DNA of 64,000 nt from Nissolia schottii. Taxonomy: Eukaryota > Streptophyta > Magnoliopsida > Fabales > Fabaceae. Of the stretch, positions 25,015 through 37,790 are shown in pieces (within the stretch, counting starts at the first letter, position 1; each line of letters begins with the position of its first letter). A model generated the notes under the pieces. That model was not told the DNA's origin, ran no database searches, and was given only the letters and a program-made list of their open reading frames with translations. A program made the position numbers and the translations under genes. Where the stretch lies: assembly GCA_003254905.1 (NCBI GenBank), contig QANU01017537.1, positions 647,245-711,244 on the forward strand. The letters run 5' to 3'.

Positions 25015-26246
25015 CTTCTACTCGCTATAGTGGTCCTGGGTCACTAAAACAACTCAAACTCGTTGTAGCGATGTCGCTGAAGCTGAGAGTCATCACATCT
25101 GTGCTATCTGAAAAATAACATTAATGAGAGGTGAATTATCGCTTAGTGAATGATACATTCCATAACAACAACAGACATTTTACATACGTGGTAACAAACA
25201 TATGCAATATATTTTTTTCAATAAGTAAGCATATGCAATACATACATAATATCAAACATAAAACATTATATAGTTTATACTACATAATACATAAAAACAT
25301 TTAAAACATAATTAATGTTGGGAGTTCTCTGGATAAACGACTCCCGAGCATTACTGTCTTGCTTAGCATGAAAATGTTTGGGTCTTACAGTCTTGCCTTC
25401 TTAATCTAACATGACAATGGACGTCACAATCATTGTCTTATGTTTAGGTTTCACGGTCTTGTCACTCTAGTCTATATGTTTGAATCATACTCTACATGAT
25501 GATCATACAAGGTATATTAGGGTTAACGTACATTGCACTTGACTTACAATTCTATCCAAGATTTACTCTCATGACATACATATGCAACAATAAACAATAA
25601 ACATAATAAACATATCCAACAATATGCAAGATTTACTCTCATGAAAACAATAAACATAATAGAATGATAACTGATAACGTGATATAGCTAACATGGTCAT
25701 AAGCATTTAAAATTCATAACATACACATGCAACATCATACATTTAATGCATAAATAATAAGTGTTCCATGTAGTTCTAAAAAGGTTTGTATGAGTTCTAA
25801 ATCATTTCACAATTGGTTTCATAAACTATTTCATAAAAACAATAAGTATATCCTCCTTGGGTTTCATAAAAAATGCATAATTTCTAAAATAGATACATAG
25901 CTTGAAAATAAGTCGTGAGAACTGCCACCCACCTTATGTTGCGGAAGACCATACATCTCTACTAATGAGCTCTAAAAGGACTCTAACAACGCTGCTAACT
26001 GAATTGGAACATAACAACAAAGTAGGAAACTACTGACATCAAAGGAAACGAAAAAAGAATAAAATGAGTGTTACTAAGCATCGCTATAGCGAACAACTTT
26101 ACTCTAGCAAGTTAACCTCGTTGTAGTATCCCCATCATTGAAGCAATCTCGAATCGCTACAGTGGAGGTGCCATACCCATATCTCAAAACGATACTAAAT
26201 ATAAAGACTTACACATGGTAGAGGTACTGCGTCCCCATGATCAAAG
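25015..26246 (-). mobile_element. truncated long LTR (fragment F)
   Basis: Resembles the interior of the solo LTRs at 27,901 and 39,923. It shares the GTGAATTATCGCTTAGTGAATGATAC-like block (25,130), the AAAACATTATATAGTTTATACTACATAATACATAAAA-like block (25,260) and the ATAAGTCGTGAGAACTGCCACCCACC-like block (25,910). The left terminus (TGTCACGCC type) is missing. The right side stops where LTR A begins at 26,247. It contains the motif TCGCTATAGCGA at 26,081-26,092. Confidence 0.6.
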
Positions 26247-28906
26247 TATCACACCCCAAATACAGGAGTGACCGCATGTAGGGATACTATCCTTACAAAA
26301 GCATTATCATGATTGAAATTACTGATCATGCAATTAATAAAACTATAACAACTACATTTAAAAATGTATGTGTGTGTGTATATATATTTCATTACAATTG
26401 AAATTGGAAAAGTTGTATGTACATGCATTACTAAAAATAAACTAAATGCAATGCCCGAAGATCCTGGTGACCCACTAGACTAACTACTAAAAGACATATT
26501 GATTCTCCCAACGAAGTAGATCATCATCATTGGCCTGGAGACTGGTACTGCCACCGTACTAAAGATCAACCACATGGCCTCACATGTCTAAAACAAATAG
26601 ATGAGGGTTGGGTTCATCGCTCAATGGTGGGTAAGTCGACACACATAGCACATATTAAATCATGATTATAAAGTGCTAACATAACCATACACAATCTAAA
26701 AGTATACTGAGATAAATGGAAATACTAGAATTAACAAATATAGATAATAACAATACTGCAGAGATTTCTGCACTATGTGTGAGGTTTTACGATGTATCTG
26801 AACAACCTGTCTAGCTGAATAACGGTGTCATGCGGATCACCAATAATGGTACTATAATGTCATGCATGCTATTGACAATGAATCTGCCCACCTTCGTTTG
26901 AGGGGTTGAGGAGAGATAAATCTCAATCCTCGATCAACGGGGTACAAGCCCAGCCTTGCTTTGCCAAGATAAATCCTCATGGTCCGGGTACGCTAGAACC
27001 CGTAAAGTTTATTGGAATCACTGTGGGTACGTTGAACTCATAAAGCAAACTAAAACCATTGTGGGTGTGCTGAACCCATATCTGGGACTCACCGAGTGTG
27101 CTGAACTCGTGCCAACAATAAATTAGATGTAAGATCTTACGGTCTATTAGGACAACCTACCCTTCTGTGCTGAATCATTATCATAACACACTACGCACAA
27201 ACCATCTGAGACACTATCTGAGTTCTATTTATTTGACATGATTCTATCCTACTACTGTTTAAGGCTATCCTTTATTCTATCTGCGTTACTAACTGGAAGG
27301 ATTACTGGGTCTCATGAGAGCTTGAGCTACCTGCGCTATCTAAGTTATTGTATCTATTATCCTAATGTCTATGTGTCGTTTTAGGGGTTATTGATTATAT
27401 TATTTATTAGGTCTAGTTCTGTTACTAAGCTACTTACTTATCTGAACTACTATAGCTGAATAGCCTAACGAGGCAGAGGACGGTGGCTTGTGTGACCTAT
27501 CACTAAACAACTGATAGACGACTGCTAATTACTCTAACTGATTATATCGATTGACTGGGTTGACTTCCTCAGCTGGTGGTGATGGCTAACTAGTCTGGTT
27601 CTTATGTTGGTTTAACTACTTCGTAGGCTAGTGGTGTTGGCTAACTGGTCTAATTTCTTATATTGGCTTAACTAGTTACACGTGGATTGGCTTCGATAAC
27701 TACTACCATCTGCTATGCTGACTATGATCTTATGATGACTGACTACTTTTGGACAAATATACCGATTGATGGTTACTATAATGGCTCTACCTTATCATCA
27801 CTAACCGAATGATCTAGCTTTATTGACTACGATGATTGATTTGTCTGACCTCTAATGCTACAACTAAGCCTATGCAGGTTTAGAACTTTATTACGCTTAC
27901 TTTCACGCCCCAACTTAGAACATGATTAGCACACAAGGGACTAGTTCCCTTACAGAAGCCTCTTAGGAACGCTTAAAAAAATGCACTTTGACATTAATTA
28001 AAAACAAATAAAACTTTCTTTTTTTCAATAAACATAAACTCTTTTACATTAAACATAAATATACATGATAAAATACGGGACTAGTCTGAAGATCCTGCCC
28101 ATATACAATTGGAGCACTCTAGAATAACTCAATTACAAAATAAAAATAAGACTAACAATTCCTATAGGTAGCTTCACCTCAAGGTGAACTACTGACTCTT
28201 GGATTCTAATGTCATTGTATTGACCATAAACTCTATGTACTGTTATGTTGCTTCATAACCTGTAGCTAGAGGGAGAGGTTGGGATTGAAAAATTTGGAAA
28301 AAGTCTCAGCAAATGGTCGTCCGCACGACAGCATGGGATATAACATCCCGAATTTTTCCCTTATGAAGATTTCGCTTAAATCCTAAGTTCGCTTAATTAA
28401 AAGCACATTAGAGGCGATTATTTGGACTGGAAAAATTATTTAGAAAATTACTTGCTTCCAAAGCGCCAGTCAAAAAATTGTTTCCCGATCTCGCGGAGTA
28501 CCACCGAACTAAATTTCGCCGAAAATCAAAATTTCAGTAAGCACCTAAGGTATCTGTGAAAATTACCTCCGGGCAATAAATTCATAAATACCTTAACGTG
28601 ACATACCTTACTGACTAGGAAAATTAGTAGATCGCGATGGTGCATCCAGAATATTTTTTGGACAACCGAACGTGAAGTACCGGGACTGCGAACGATAAAA
28701 CGCGATCAAACATTATCAAAATTGTACCGAGGGAAGGTCATCTATATCCCCTGCCACGGTTGGCAGGGATATTTTTGTATATAGGAATATAATATATTAT
28801 TATATAATATAATAATAAGTATGAATAGTAAAAATAATAATATAATATAGTAAATGAAAAAGGAAAAAATAATAAAAATTAGAAAAGCAAGGCGGTGGAG
28901 TGCTCC

Positions 28907-28914
28907 TATAAATA
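28907..28914 (+). promoter_or_regulatory. LTR TATA box
   Basis: TATAAATA in the context CTCCTATAAATAGGAAGCC. Related LTRs carry the same box on the minus strand at 33,591-33,598 and 41,250-41,257. Confidence 0.7.
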
Positions 28915-31285
28915 GGAAGCCACCAGAGCCATTGCCTAAGTTCCATTTTCCTTCCTGTTCGTCTTTCTTTCTTTTTTTCTTTCTTTGTTGTCCCGTTCGT
29001 GCACTGCTGTTATGATGTCGGACACCGGAAAAATAGCAGGATCGTCCTGGAAGTGCTCAGGGAATTTTTCTCATCACTTCTACCATTTCCAAACTGGATT
29101 TTGAGGTGGGTAATCCTAGACCCACTGTCTATGTGACTTATTATGATGTTTTATGTGTGTTCATGTGACTAGATAAACTATGTGATATTTATTTTAGAGT
29201 GATGTAGGAATTATTTTGTATATTTTTGGAAGTTAAAAAGATGTTTATATATGCTTTGTATGTGTGTTAAATAAGTGATATGCTGCTGGATGTATTGGAA
29301 AAGGATTTGGGAAAGAAAATGGGAAAAATTAATAAAAATGAAATAACATGATTATCATCAACATATAAGGACAATAAATGTTACTGTACGTGATCTATAG
29401 CAAATCATTATATTATAAGCTTTTTTGTGTATATATTTAAATGATAACCATAAACCTATTGTAACAATTGTGCCAAACTGATGCAATGCAACAGCAAAAT
29501 TAATAGATTAATGTTATAACATGTTAAGCATTTAAATTAAATGATCTAAAATAAATAAAATAGTAAATGATATAGTATCATAAACGTATATCTGTTTATA
29601 GATAGTATGCATATGGAAATATGTATACATGAGTATGTATCATAGCAATAGTTATAATGAGTATGCTATTGATGTAGTAAAAGGAATATACTATGATAAT
29701 TTGTATTATATATGTTATATATGAAAGTAACTATTGGTTGTATATGAAAGTAACTATTGATTTATTGTACTTATAATAGTATGCATCATGAGAACAGGGT
29801 TGTCACTTCAGTGTTAGGACAACCTTAGATAACTAGAAGTTAATCACCTAATGCTATAAAAAGAGCATAATTGGAATTTAGGGAACCATGATGTCTGAAG
29901 AAGGATTCCGGCCACAAGGGTCGGGTATGCCTTAGCAGTCAGTATGTAGTTATATGATAGGAATCCCTCTCTTAGCATATCTACAGACAAGCCCTTCACT
30001 AGTCCAAAAAGGTGGATTGGTCAATGATGTTAATGAAAAGAAAGAAAGAAAGCAAAGGAAAGATGAATGATATGAGGGTGACGTCACACCTAACTATGAT
30101 GATAATGATGATGATTCCACACTCGGATTGGCTCGAGAAGAGCACCCCTCGCCATCCCACTAGGTGGATGGTTATCTCTATTGACGTGCGATAATGACCT
30201 TAGTTGCATTGGTGGTTCGGAACCACCCAGGTTAGAGCGCTGCCTGGTCGTCGTCAATATGGGAGTTAGAAGCAGGTTGTAACCGAAATGTCACAGTTAC
30301 AAGGGTGGAAGGACTCAAGATGACAAAGAGATAACAAATAACAAGAAGGACGTTATCTTGGCTCAGCAGTTAGTCGGAAGCGTAAGAGAGCCCCAGTTCT
30401 CCCCATGCATAAGATACACAATGAATGAGTATGTGACGAATGAATATGTAATGCATAAGTATATGATGAATAGTTGTATGTAAGTCTATGTATTATGTAA
30501 GTACCGTCAAGAGAACGCTCAAGACGGCCTATGTATATACGCGAAGGAAGTTAGCAAGCACGAGAACTTAGATAAGAAAGACTAGATCCCCCAGTCACCA
30601 AGTAAAGTAGATAAAGCCATTCAGGACCCAGACCATAATAATCGGTAGGAACTTAGTATGCATGAACACCTAGAGATCTCTTGAGTGGCCTGGAAGATAA
30701 CGAAGTAACAAAATGATAGGTAACGCTAGGGATTCCCACCGAGGACGAAGAGTTCTTACCCCCACTCCTTATGGGTCCAGGTATGCAAAGCGAATGGATC
30801 GATGAGTGTAACACCCTAGGTTAGCAGCTTATGCTTAAGTCATAATCCGCATCCCCTAGGTTGCTATTCGTCGTGTGGGAGTACTCATAGTCCCTAACTA
30901 TTTGAGGAAAATAGTGTTGTAATCCGAATGTGATATAACTCCCATGCATATGATAGTCCCTAGGAGCCATGCGCATATAGGAGCCATGCGCATGGGAGCT
31001 ATATCATATGCTCAATAGATACGAATAACTAGATAGTGGTAAAGTGAATAACCATACATAGAAGTAAAACAGAGTAAGGTCCACAAGTCAATAATATACA
31101 TAGGTATCCCAAATGTAAAAAAGTTGTGTCCGTACAAGTCAAAGCTTACAGGTACTACTAAGAATAAAGGTCATACATATCTGCTACATATCAGTCAACA
31201 TCTGCACTATATCAACTACAAAAAGGCAGTGTCAGGGGCTGATGACAGGGTCAGGGGAGACATGGGCTGGTCATGGGCGCTGACC

Positions 31286-31579
31286 TCACTCCTCGGGATC
31301 CGGGTCCTCCTCTTCCTTGTCCTCATCCTCACTGTCTTCCTCCCCTGAGGGGTCCTCGTCCATGGGGTCCTCCTCCTCGGCTGGAGGTGTCTCTGGTCTG
31401 GCCGACAAGTCCCGGGGAACAGTGGATGGACCTGCCTCGGCGTCGTAGGTGCGAGGTGCGAACTGACGGCGATAGGTACAGGAGACTCTCTTCCTGGCCC
31501 CTAGGTGGTGGTCGTGGTGACCAGGAGTTGGGATCGATCTCCACATCCTTCTTGTATGGGGGAGGCTCCTCCGCGTCAA
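31286..31579 (-). pseudogene. decayed copy of the LTR-carried acidic ORF
   Basis: The open part is 97 codons and ends in an acidic tail (SGEEDSEDEDKEEEDPDPEE). It shares YRRQFAPRT, EAGP, PRD and a Pro/Glu-rich C-terminus with the intact copy at 58,387-58,914. Upstream, in the frame equivalent to the intact start, this copy reads MSLPPKKRWVLRSRYRYKDP and then a stop, so the N-terminal half is broken. Function unknown. Confidence 0.6.
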
Positions 31580-32371
31580 CGTTACTCAGATGGGAATCAC
31601 TCGCAGTGGATCCTGATCTGACAGGTACTAGTGGTGCTACTCTGAGAGGGTCGGGGCTGTCTACAATGAGGAACGTCCAACCTTCACCTCATCCCCTGAC
31701 TAAGGGTCCTTGTACCTATATCTGCTGCGGAGAACCCACCGCTTCTTCGGCGGTAGGCTCATCGTACTCACCTGAAGGCATAAGTGAGTGGGGGTGAGAA
31801 CTGGTAGTTCCCAGCAGGTAACTATAGGTTGGTGGGAGTTGGTTACTCAATTATGCTTCAGGCCACTCAGGAGGTCTCTAAGTTTTCATGCATCTCGACT
31901 TCCTACTAGTTATTATCTTTCCTATGATCCTGAGCAGCTTTATCTAGTTACTAGGTGATCGGGATCTCTAATCTATACTTATCTAGACCTTCGCGCTTGT
32001 TATCTTGACTCGTGGTACTACTTAGACCATCTCGTGCGTGTCTCATAGACGGTTTACTTGGTATGCTTATAGTCATACACATATACAATTATCACATCAA
32101 CATCATGCATGAGGGGACGGGGGTTATCTTATACGCCTGTAGCTGCGTCCTTTTTCATTACTGGGTGCCCTCACTCCCTTGTTGACTGCAGGATCGTCAT
32201 CCCCGTACAGCCACAACACGGTTACAACCATTCAGCTGATAGAATGGCGGGAGTATACCTTGGTGGTTACACTGGCAAATGAGGGCTCGTGTGGGTCCGA
32301 GATATGAGGATGACTTCTCGGCATCCGAGCTGATGGAAGAATTTTCTGGTATCCGAACTGATGGACATGAT

Positions 32372-32455
32372 ATGCAGCTGTCCGAACTTCGTGGACATCA
32401 TACTTGTCTTTTTATGCAGCTGTCCGAACTTCATGGACATCATACTTGTCTTTTA
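32372..32455. repeat. 42-bp tandem repeat in LTR
   Basis: Two nearly identical units with the core ATGCAGCTGTCCGAACTTC, starting at 32,372 and 32,414. Partial older units (TCCGAACTGATGGACATG) lie just upstream. Confidence 0.85.
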
Positions 32456-32949
32456 ACCGTCATGACGTAAAAGCTCTTGTTCTGTTTCTTACTTTCTTTT
32501 CTCTCTTTTCTTTCTTCTCATACCGGGTTGAAACCCGTGTTCAGATCACTGTCTGCGTATCATAATCATAAATCAGTCCTTCTTGCTAGACTGAAAATGG
32601 GCTTGTTAGTGTGACGTGCTAAGAGAGGGATTTCCTATTACATAACTATGTTCTTTCTTCAAGGTACACCGACCCTTGATGGTCGGGCCTTCTTAAGAGT
32701 ATACCAGTTCCCTACATTCTGGTACCACCTTTGCGCATTAGGTGGTTTAATCCTAGTGATCTATAGTTACCCTAAGCCCTGCGACAACCGTTCCTCATGA
32801 TGCATGCATCTGTAGGCTGTAGCTACACTGTTCTCATATGATTTCTCATTCTGAGGTGGCAAAGCAATGCAGATGGGGTGATGTGGGTCGCTGGGTTGAT
32901 CTCAACCTCCTCTTCTTTATAGACAAGTTTAGTTGGAACCCTAGGGTTC

Positions 32950-33175
32950 TTAGGCCGCTCAGCGCCCTTGTCCGCTCAACGCTATGAGTGGCCGCTCAGC
33001 GCCTTCCCTGAGCTCCCACAGTTCTGACCCATCCTTATCCAGTTAAGTGGCGTCCACGTCACAGGCCGCTCAGTGCCCTAGCTTGGAGCTCAGCGCCCTT
33101 CCCTGGCTCACCACCACGTAACGTCTCACTCGTGTTAGGGCTCAGTGAGGCTTCAGGCCGCTCAACGCCCTGGAG
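32950..33175. repeat. repeated CCGCTCAGCGCC motif
   Basis: The word GGCCGCTCAGCGCC and variants (CCGCTCAACGC, CGCTCAGTGCC, GCTCAGCGCCC, CCGCTCAACGCCC) occur at least seven times at irregular spacing in this segment of the LTR. Its GC content is far above its surroundings. Confidence 0.7.
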
Positions 33176-36100
33176 GGTACTGAACCGGTAACCCGAGAGT
33201 AATTCACCATCTTTTACCACCTTTCTACCCAACTATTTTCAATCTTTTTAAGACTTAACCTCACATCATTCCATCCATCACTTAGCACTTAGAAGCATCC
33301 TAAACATGTTCATACATAGCAAGCCCTAACCATGCATTCTAACATATCATCATCATACACACACAAGCTTAACAACAACTAAGCATCAAGAACACCAAGA
33401 AGGTGGATAACCTAAGTTACCCACTTCCTTAATGCTTGGTTGAAGATGAGGAAGGTGAGAGAGGGTGGTCCTCCAAGAGCTAAGTGTTGTCCTAGCTTTG
33501 GTGGTTCTTCTGCAGCAGTTCCGCTGAACACATGGGCAAAGTTTCGTTTCTCCTAGAGGTATGTGTAAGAAGAGGTTACCATGGCTTGGCTATTTATAGC
33601 CAAAAATTCTGCCCCCTTTTCCCATTTTACCCTTCCTCTTATTTACCATTTTGCCATTTCTTATTTACTTAATTAATTAATTAATTACAAAGATAATTAA
33701 AGAGTCAAATCAATGAATAGAAGCTAAAATTTTTATTATTTTCCTTGGAAATCTGATTTCCTCACGTGAGTTTTCAGATTGCTACCCCTCCCGGTCCCGT
33801 TTCGCTCGTTTCTTTCTCATTCGCTGTCACGGTGCACGCTTACGGTCGTCCGAAAAATATTCCTATCATACCGTCATGATCCCCTAATTTCCCTTAACAT
33901 GGGACTCGAGTTACTTAAAGGCATTTGTCAATTTTTCTCCAGAGGAGCATTCTTCACAGATACCTTTGATACGACGGAAAATTCCAACAGCGGACAATCG
34001 CCGTTCGGTCGTCTGTGAAATTTCATGCAATGACTAACCCTATGTTCTATGGACCTTTAACCTAAGAATTTCCCATCTTAGCCCTCCGATAACATGTTAA
34101 GAATTATTTAATATTTATTCTTTCAAATAGTTCTCTAATAGAAAAACGGGATGTTACAACGAGCAAGATGCATGGTAGGCGATGGACGGCTGTAGCATGA
34201 CAATTCCAGGACACGAGCAGAGGGACGACGTTCGCGTCTGAACGCTAGATATGTTGTCTAATGATCTACGACTTTTGATAACTTTTGTGTAACTACTTAT
34301 TAGTAAGTAATGTGTAATTACATGTTGGACCTTGGTTGTACTTATATGTACATTTATACTCTTCCTGGTATATTATCACCTTAACTGCCATATACGTCAG
34401 CGCTTGTATATATATGCTTCCTTGATCACGCACGGCTCCTAGTTTGAAACTAATACAGTAAAAGAACAAATTTCAAAACGGTCCATATTTTCGAGTAAGA
34501 AATATTTGCGAAGCTGAAAGTAAGGGCTAAAAGTAACCCAATCAATGAAGATAACAACCCTATAATCAGTGTTACAATGATCGCGTAGACTGAAAGTAGG
34601 GGTGTTACATGGGACACTTCGAAAACATGACATGTAGATGCAATATGTAATATATAACAAGCATAAAACATTTCTATGTTAATAAATAGTACATAAAACA
34701 TTTCGAAACATAATTCAGTTGAGAGTTTTCTTGATAGATGTTCCAAACATTAAGATTTTGCTTATGATGCATTACTCTAGATGCACTACCCAATTATCTA
34801 GGCCACGATAGTTGGGGATACACTACTCGAGATCATAGATTCCTGATAGCTGGTCTTGATGCACTACCCAAGTATCTTGGCCAAGATAGTTAGGGATACA
34901 CTATTCAAGTCCATGGATTCCTGATAGTTAGTCCTAATCTACATGATACATGACACTAGGCATCATATGCTGTCATGTCCGGGCTTTACCATCTTGCCCT
35001 AAATCTACATGAGTCCTATTCTACTTTACGATCGTACAAGGTATACCAAGGTCAACGTAGGCTGTCGTTAACTTACAGTTCTATCCTAAATATACTCCCA
35101 TGAAAATAGTTTAAATACATAACATAACATGATCATAATAACATAATCCTTTATCTGATACCGATAACATAACATGACTTAATATTATTAAATGTTTTAT
35201 CTTGAAAAAATATAGGTAGACTAAGAGCCCATGCTTAGGGGGGTTCCCAGGTAAGAGAGGCGTGTCACAATGGAAAACTTAAATACCAAGTCTTGTCTTA
35301 GCTAGAACCTTTCCTTAACATAAATATTCTCCCACCAGCATCTTTCCTTAACCATAATCTTTTGTTAAAGGTTTAACCAAATAATATGAATATCTATATC
35401 ACTTAATACTAATCATACACACGCAACATGACTTATTTAATGCATTAAAACATGTGGTCACACGTAGTTCTAAAATAGTTTCATGATTTTCTAAAATAGT
35501 TTCGTAAATATCTACTTCATAAATAAAGAGTTTCTAAATAAATAATTATAAGGAAATAACTAATTAAGTAACTTAATTAATAAATAATTAAATAAAATAA
35601 TTCTTAATAATAACTAACTTCATAAATACATAAAATAAAATACTAAGTTCTACCTCCTAGGATTTCATAAAACATGCATAAATAAAATAATTCTAAAATA
35701 AATAAATAAATAAATAAATAACTTTAAAAGTAAATACGTGGTCTAAAATAGACCGTGAAGAAAGTCATTCACTTTAAAATGGTTGACCGCTAAGGATTAC
35801 TAAGGTGGGAGCTCCTGACACCCTACATGGAGGCACTACTTTCCCACGAACAGAAAACGAGAGGGAGAAAAGAAATAAAAATAACTAGAGCGGGAAAGTC
35901 TCACAGAAGTGGGACCTCAAGCTCTTCAGTGAATTATCAAGTCTAAACACTCACGTGAAGCTTCTATATATGTAGGGGGAGGAGTAGACCCCCTTCTATA
36001 GTTGTTACCGATGTGGGACTAATTCCCACGTCGCTGTAGCACTCCCTGGGCGCTCCAATGCATCCAACACACGTCTCATGCGAGACACAATACATCACGC

Positions 36101-37790
36101 GTAAGGTGAAGCTCCATAAACAATGTTTAGCCCCTGTGAATGGCATCTCACGCGAGACAGTAAACATTTCACGCGAGATGAAGCTCCTGGATTAGTGTCT
36201 CGCATGATACACTACACGTTTTGGGCGTGACGTGTTCCCTTTTTTTTTATCTATGAAGACTATGGGTCGTCACAGTTACACTATCTAATTATTCAGTTAC
36301 TACTTACTTAAGATCATTAACTGAATTGGGGTGGTGCATTGACGAACTACTACTTAACTGACATGGTTGGCTGGTTAACTACCTTACGACCATTATGGGT
36401 TTGTTGCTACTTCTGTGCTGACTAACTATTGAGGCTAAGGCGAGTACTATTATGTTGACTATCTTATTCTAGTTAACTATCGATGGACACAACTTGACTG
36501 GTTAAATTTCCTGATTGTGATCATGGGTTCACGACATCTATGGTCAACTAGATACTACCTCTGTATAGTCTAACTGATGGGGTACTGGTAAGTACTACTG
36601 TGCTGAGGGTGACTATGGTATGCTGGATGACCAATAATGGTTTACTAAATACTAACTGAGTTAACTATTATGACTTCAGAATAAGGGTGCTACTGCGTTA
36701 GACTAACTGTTAGGAATTTACTGATGGTTATTATTATATTGACTAACTATCTTGGAACTATTAACTAAGCTGACGTGTTCATAATGATCATTGTTGTTGT
36801 AGTACTCTTTGACTATGGGGACTGTACTAGATAACTATGTTTGTGGATATGCTAAATTCGAGGGCACGACTTACAGAGTATGTTGGACTTGTATCGGGGT
36901 ACTGATCCTACACAACTGATCTAAGTTAATTACGAAATTTTGAGTTTGTTATCATAAGATTCACATGGGACACTTGATTATGATAGTAGTTATTTGGGTG
37001 ATCTAACTACAACTCCTATATACTAATTTTATTGTTATATACGTACAAACTATGTTACTATCCAATTATGGAAAATTTGGTCCAATCTTGTCATGTCATA
37101 ACTAACTATATAGGTCTCTACTTAAGCCTACACATGTAAGCAACACTGAGCATATAATTAAGCTACTAAACAATTAACTAACTGATTAATTAACTAGGTA
37201 ACTAGATAAACACTAAACTAATTAATTGACACTTTAATTAATTACATAATTAAACAATAATGAAATAATTAATTGAGTAATTAAAACAAATGAACACAAC
37301 TGACTCAATTGACGGACCACTAATGTGACACACCGTTGATGCACCGGGACCTCCACTCACCTAAAAGGGACGATGACTGAGGAGCACTACACTAGGAGCT
37401 CTGAACAACATAACATTGGCCCCTTGATTGACCAACAAACACCACGTTATGAAAAAAAAAAACTCATACTAAAAGAATAATACTACTGTAGGGTGTCACG
37501 ATAGCGAACCAACATCGCCACGGTGGTCGTGGACCGCTACAACGTTACCACTACCAAAGTAGTGACGCTGGGGCCTACTACCCTAAGCCAACCTAAAAAT
37601 ACCAAATACCTACCCAAAGTGAAGACGTTGCTTCCTCACAAAAAGAACTTGAGCAGAAAAGTCCAAGCATTAGGTGGAACCTTAGAAGCTTTGAAAAAAT
37701 TAGCAATTGTAGCTTTGCCTAGGGGTCTCTATTTATAGGAGGAGAAGAGCTTCCTCTCCAAGAAAGCTGAAGGCAACTAAGTAACACAGA

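Larger units (their letters stand above)
30807..34158 (-). mobile_element. innermost solo LTR with decayed acidic ORF
   Basis: This 3,352-bp unit reads TGTAACATCCCG ... GGGTGTTACA on the minus strand. It is flanked by ATGAG (30,802-30,806) and ACGAG (34,159-34,163), a one-mismatch target duplication. TATA lies at 33,591-33,598 (minus). It holds a 42-bp tandem repeat (32,372-32,455), repeated CCGCTCAGCGCC words (32,950-33,175) and a decayed acidic ORF (31,286-31,579). It is homologous to 57,899-61,733 along its length. No gag or pol. Confidence 0.8.
28339..34609 (+). mobile_element. solo LTR inserted in LTR B, itself interrupted
   Basis: Starts TATAACATCCCG and ends GGGGTGTTACA, flanked by a perfect 5-bp duplication TGGGA (28,334-28,338 and 34,610-34,614). 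Its own sequence is 28,339-30,806 plus 34,159-34,609, about 2.9 kb. A plus-strand TATA box is at 28,907-28,914 (TATAAATA), followed by a pyrimidine-rich stretch. The U3 block around 28,553 (GGTATCTGTGAAAATTACC) matches the inner minus-strand LTR near 33,950, so both belong to one family. Termini and length suggest a Ty3/gypsy chromovirus LTR (inference). Confidence 0.85.
27901..36274 (-). mobile_element. solo LTR B with nested insertions
   Basis: The left end is TTTCACGCCCCAACTTAGAA and the right end is ATGGGTCGTCACA. The flanking 5-mers CTTAC (27,896-27,900) and GTTAC (36,275-36,279) differ at one base, which fits an aged target duplication. It reads on the minus strand and is interrupted from 28,339 to 34,609. 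A weak minus-strand TATA lies near 35,964-35,972. U3 carries repeated CTCACGCGAGAC-type palindromes (36,073-36,210). No gag or pol, so I call it a solo LTR. Confidence 0.7.
26247..37790 (-). mobile_element. long LTR A, split by nested insertions
   Basis: The left terminus is TATCACACCCCAAATACAGG. The LTR reads on the minus strand and is split by LTR B: the left part is 26,247-27,900, and sequence of the same TAACTAACTG-rich character resumes at 36,280 and runs to about 37,790. A minus-strand TATA box lies at 37,730-37,737 (TATAAATA). The expected right terminus and a matching duplication of CAAAG (26,242-26,246) were not found, so the right edge is approximate and probably truncated. Confidence 0.55.

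Noticed and set aside
31273..31797. 174-codon plus-strand open frame
   Set aside because: It is the reverse strand of the acidic ORF region and stays open because of repetitive GAG/CTC codons. The minus-strand frame is the one conserved in the other LTR.
32372..32455. CRISPR-like repeats
   Set aside because: Plant nuclear DNA, only two units, no spacers; it is a simple tandem duplication within an LTR.
30807..34158. TGTAACA...TGTTACA unit as a TIR DNA transposon
   Set aside because: The inverted ends are only about 10 bp and are TG...CA, the duplications are 5 bp, and the unit contains an LTR-type TATA box. A solo LTR fits better.
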